Shown: positions 16,664-17,458 of the stretch, one piece after another | Numbering within the stretch: the stretch's first letter is position 1 | Layout: the number at the start of each line of letters is the position of its first letter | Source: Funneliformis mosseae | Taxonomy: Eukaryota > Glomeromycota > Glomeromycetes > Glomerales > Glomeraceae | DNA: 17,458 nt | Assembly (NCBI GenBank): GCA_910592005.1 | Contig: CAJVPP010001865.1 | Location: 1 to 17,458, forward strand | Reading direction: 5' to 3' | Notes under the pieces: model-generated | Seen by the model: only the letters and a program-made list of their open reading frames with translations | What the model was told of the DNA's origin: nothing | Database searches by the model: none | Translations under genes and position numbers: made by a program

Positions 16664-17458
16664 AAAAAAATTATTTTTTGATTTAAATAAATCATTATTT
16701 ACATTAAATTTTATATTATTACTTTCTTGAAGTATTATAGATAAATATTAATTGATTTTATTAATATTATTCATTACTAAAAAAATATTTTTTTTTTGAA
16801 AAAATACATAAAAAAACAAAAAAAACAAGACAATATTTAGACTAGAAGATAATTACATTTGATATAAACAAATAAGATGTATTTCACCAAAAATTTTAAA
16901 TTTTTAAAATTTGTAAATCAAGGGTAAAAATCACCCTAGTGAAGTAATTTTAAATTAACTGAGAGTTAATTTTAAATTAATTATTATATATTAAAACAAT
17001 ATTATATAATTTAGTTTTATATTACTTTTAAAAGAAATAAAGAAAGCCAAAGAAAAAAAATTCTTGATAAAGATTTTTTAAAGACATATTATATAAATAT
17101 ATTATTAGGATTAATTTTCTTTTAAAATATTAAATATTTTAACAATAGATTATAAAATAATTGATTACTATTTTTAAGAAAGTTGTTAAATTTAAGAAAT
17201 CAAATACTATTATTTTTATATAATTACTTATAATTAATAATTTGCTTAATAAATAGTATAATATATAAATATAATCAAATTTACAAAAAATGTCAGTTTA
17301 ATCCTTTAAAATTATTTGAAATATACAGTAGTTAAGAAAATATACTAATAATAAGTTTAATGAAGTAATTAATGATAAAATATAAAAAATAAAAATGATA
17401 TCAATAAAATATGTTTAAAAGAATCATTTTTTTAAAATTATAAAATTTATTCATAAGC
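16664..17458. other. A/T-rich stretch without a gene
   Basis: No protein-like stretch, RNA gene or mobile-element end is recognisable. The only structures are hairpins in 16921-16980, listed separately. The sequence runs off the window end unchanged. Confidence 0.55.
16921..16980. repeat. Two adjacent hairpins
   Basis: AGGGTAAAAATCACCCT at 16921-16937 has a 5-bp G/C-containing stem. TTTAAATTAACT, then GAG, then AGTTAATTTTAAA at about 16949-16976 forms a 12-bp A/T stem with one bulge. TTCAC at 16883 and GTGAA at 16940 add an outer pairing, so together they may be the relic of a short palindromic element. There is no gene nearby to regulate. Confidence 0.4.

Noticed and set aside
16402..16695. 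Minus-strand 97-codon frame as a membrane protein
   Set aside because: Its Ile/Leu/Phe richness is what A/T-rich DNA gives by default. It overlaps the plus-strand frame and the Tigger-type repeat, and no family or neighbour supports it.
1..17458. Bacterial, plasmid or phage origin, CRISPR array, operon or riboswitch
   Set aside because: There are no dense gene runs, ribosome-binding sites or regularly spaced repeats. The transposon types (Tc1, pogo/Tigger, hAT-like) and gene families are eukaryotic.
1..17458. Mitochondrial DNA because of the A/T content
   Set aside because: I see no respiratory-chain, rRNA or tRNA sequence, while nuclear-type transposons are present.

Overview
This is eukaryotic, extremely A+T-rich DNA with no intact gene that I can recognise. 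Nearly everything readable is an old, broken copy of a transposon or of a gene from large dispersed families. Two of the broken genes (1.9-2.8 kb and 11.0-13.5 kb), and the nuclease-like one (3.3-5.6 kb), resemble predicted proteins I remember from arbuscular mycorrhizal fungi of the Rhizophagus type (Glomeromycotina). That, the base composition and the load of Tc1/pogo/hAT-type elements make a Glomeromycotina genome my best guess (about 0.6). It rests on memory of protein families, not on a search.

Layout. 1-118 is a palindromic dispersed repeat; a diverged copy in the opposite orientation lies at 10373-10520. 119-1900 is gene-free A/T-rich DNA. 1921-5620 is a visibly less A/T-rich island read on the minus strand. 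It holds a broken P-loop/PD-(D/E)XK-like gene (3322-5620) and, downstream of it, a fragment of a second family (1921-2830). Three short non-autonomous elements sit in this island: a pogo/Tigger-type MITE with TA duplications (3020-3119), a palindromic element (3611-3717) and a hAT-like element (4596-4786). 5640-6110 is a long foldback. 6530-7430 is a dead Tc1-type transposase. 7431-10372 is mostly unreadable, with two weak minus-strand frames.

From 10.87 kb on, the plus strand carries a broken gene for a protein with a RING-like Cys/His C-terminus (about 11050-13506), then a dead pogo/Tigger-type transposase (about 14790-16279) whose DDE motifs and C-terminal PCNA-binding-type motif can still be traced. 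Sequences resembling the TIR of the 3020 MITE occur at about 10868, 13841 (inverted), 14010 and 16473 (inverted). The transposase therefore probably sits in its own element, and the RING-like gene may sit in a second element with the same kind of ends. That possible gene-carrying element is the most interesting idea here, but its ends are badly decayed.

The genes do not form an operon or pathway. What links them is mobility and decay: most premature stops are single transitions from the Gln, Arg or Trp codon expected at that place, and catalytic residues have been lost in all three enzymes. Nothing looks like an active system.
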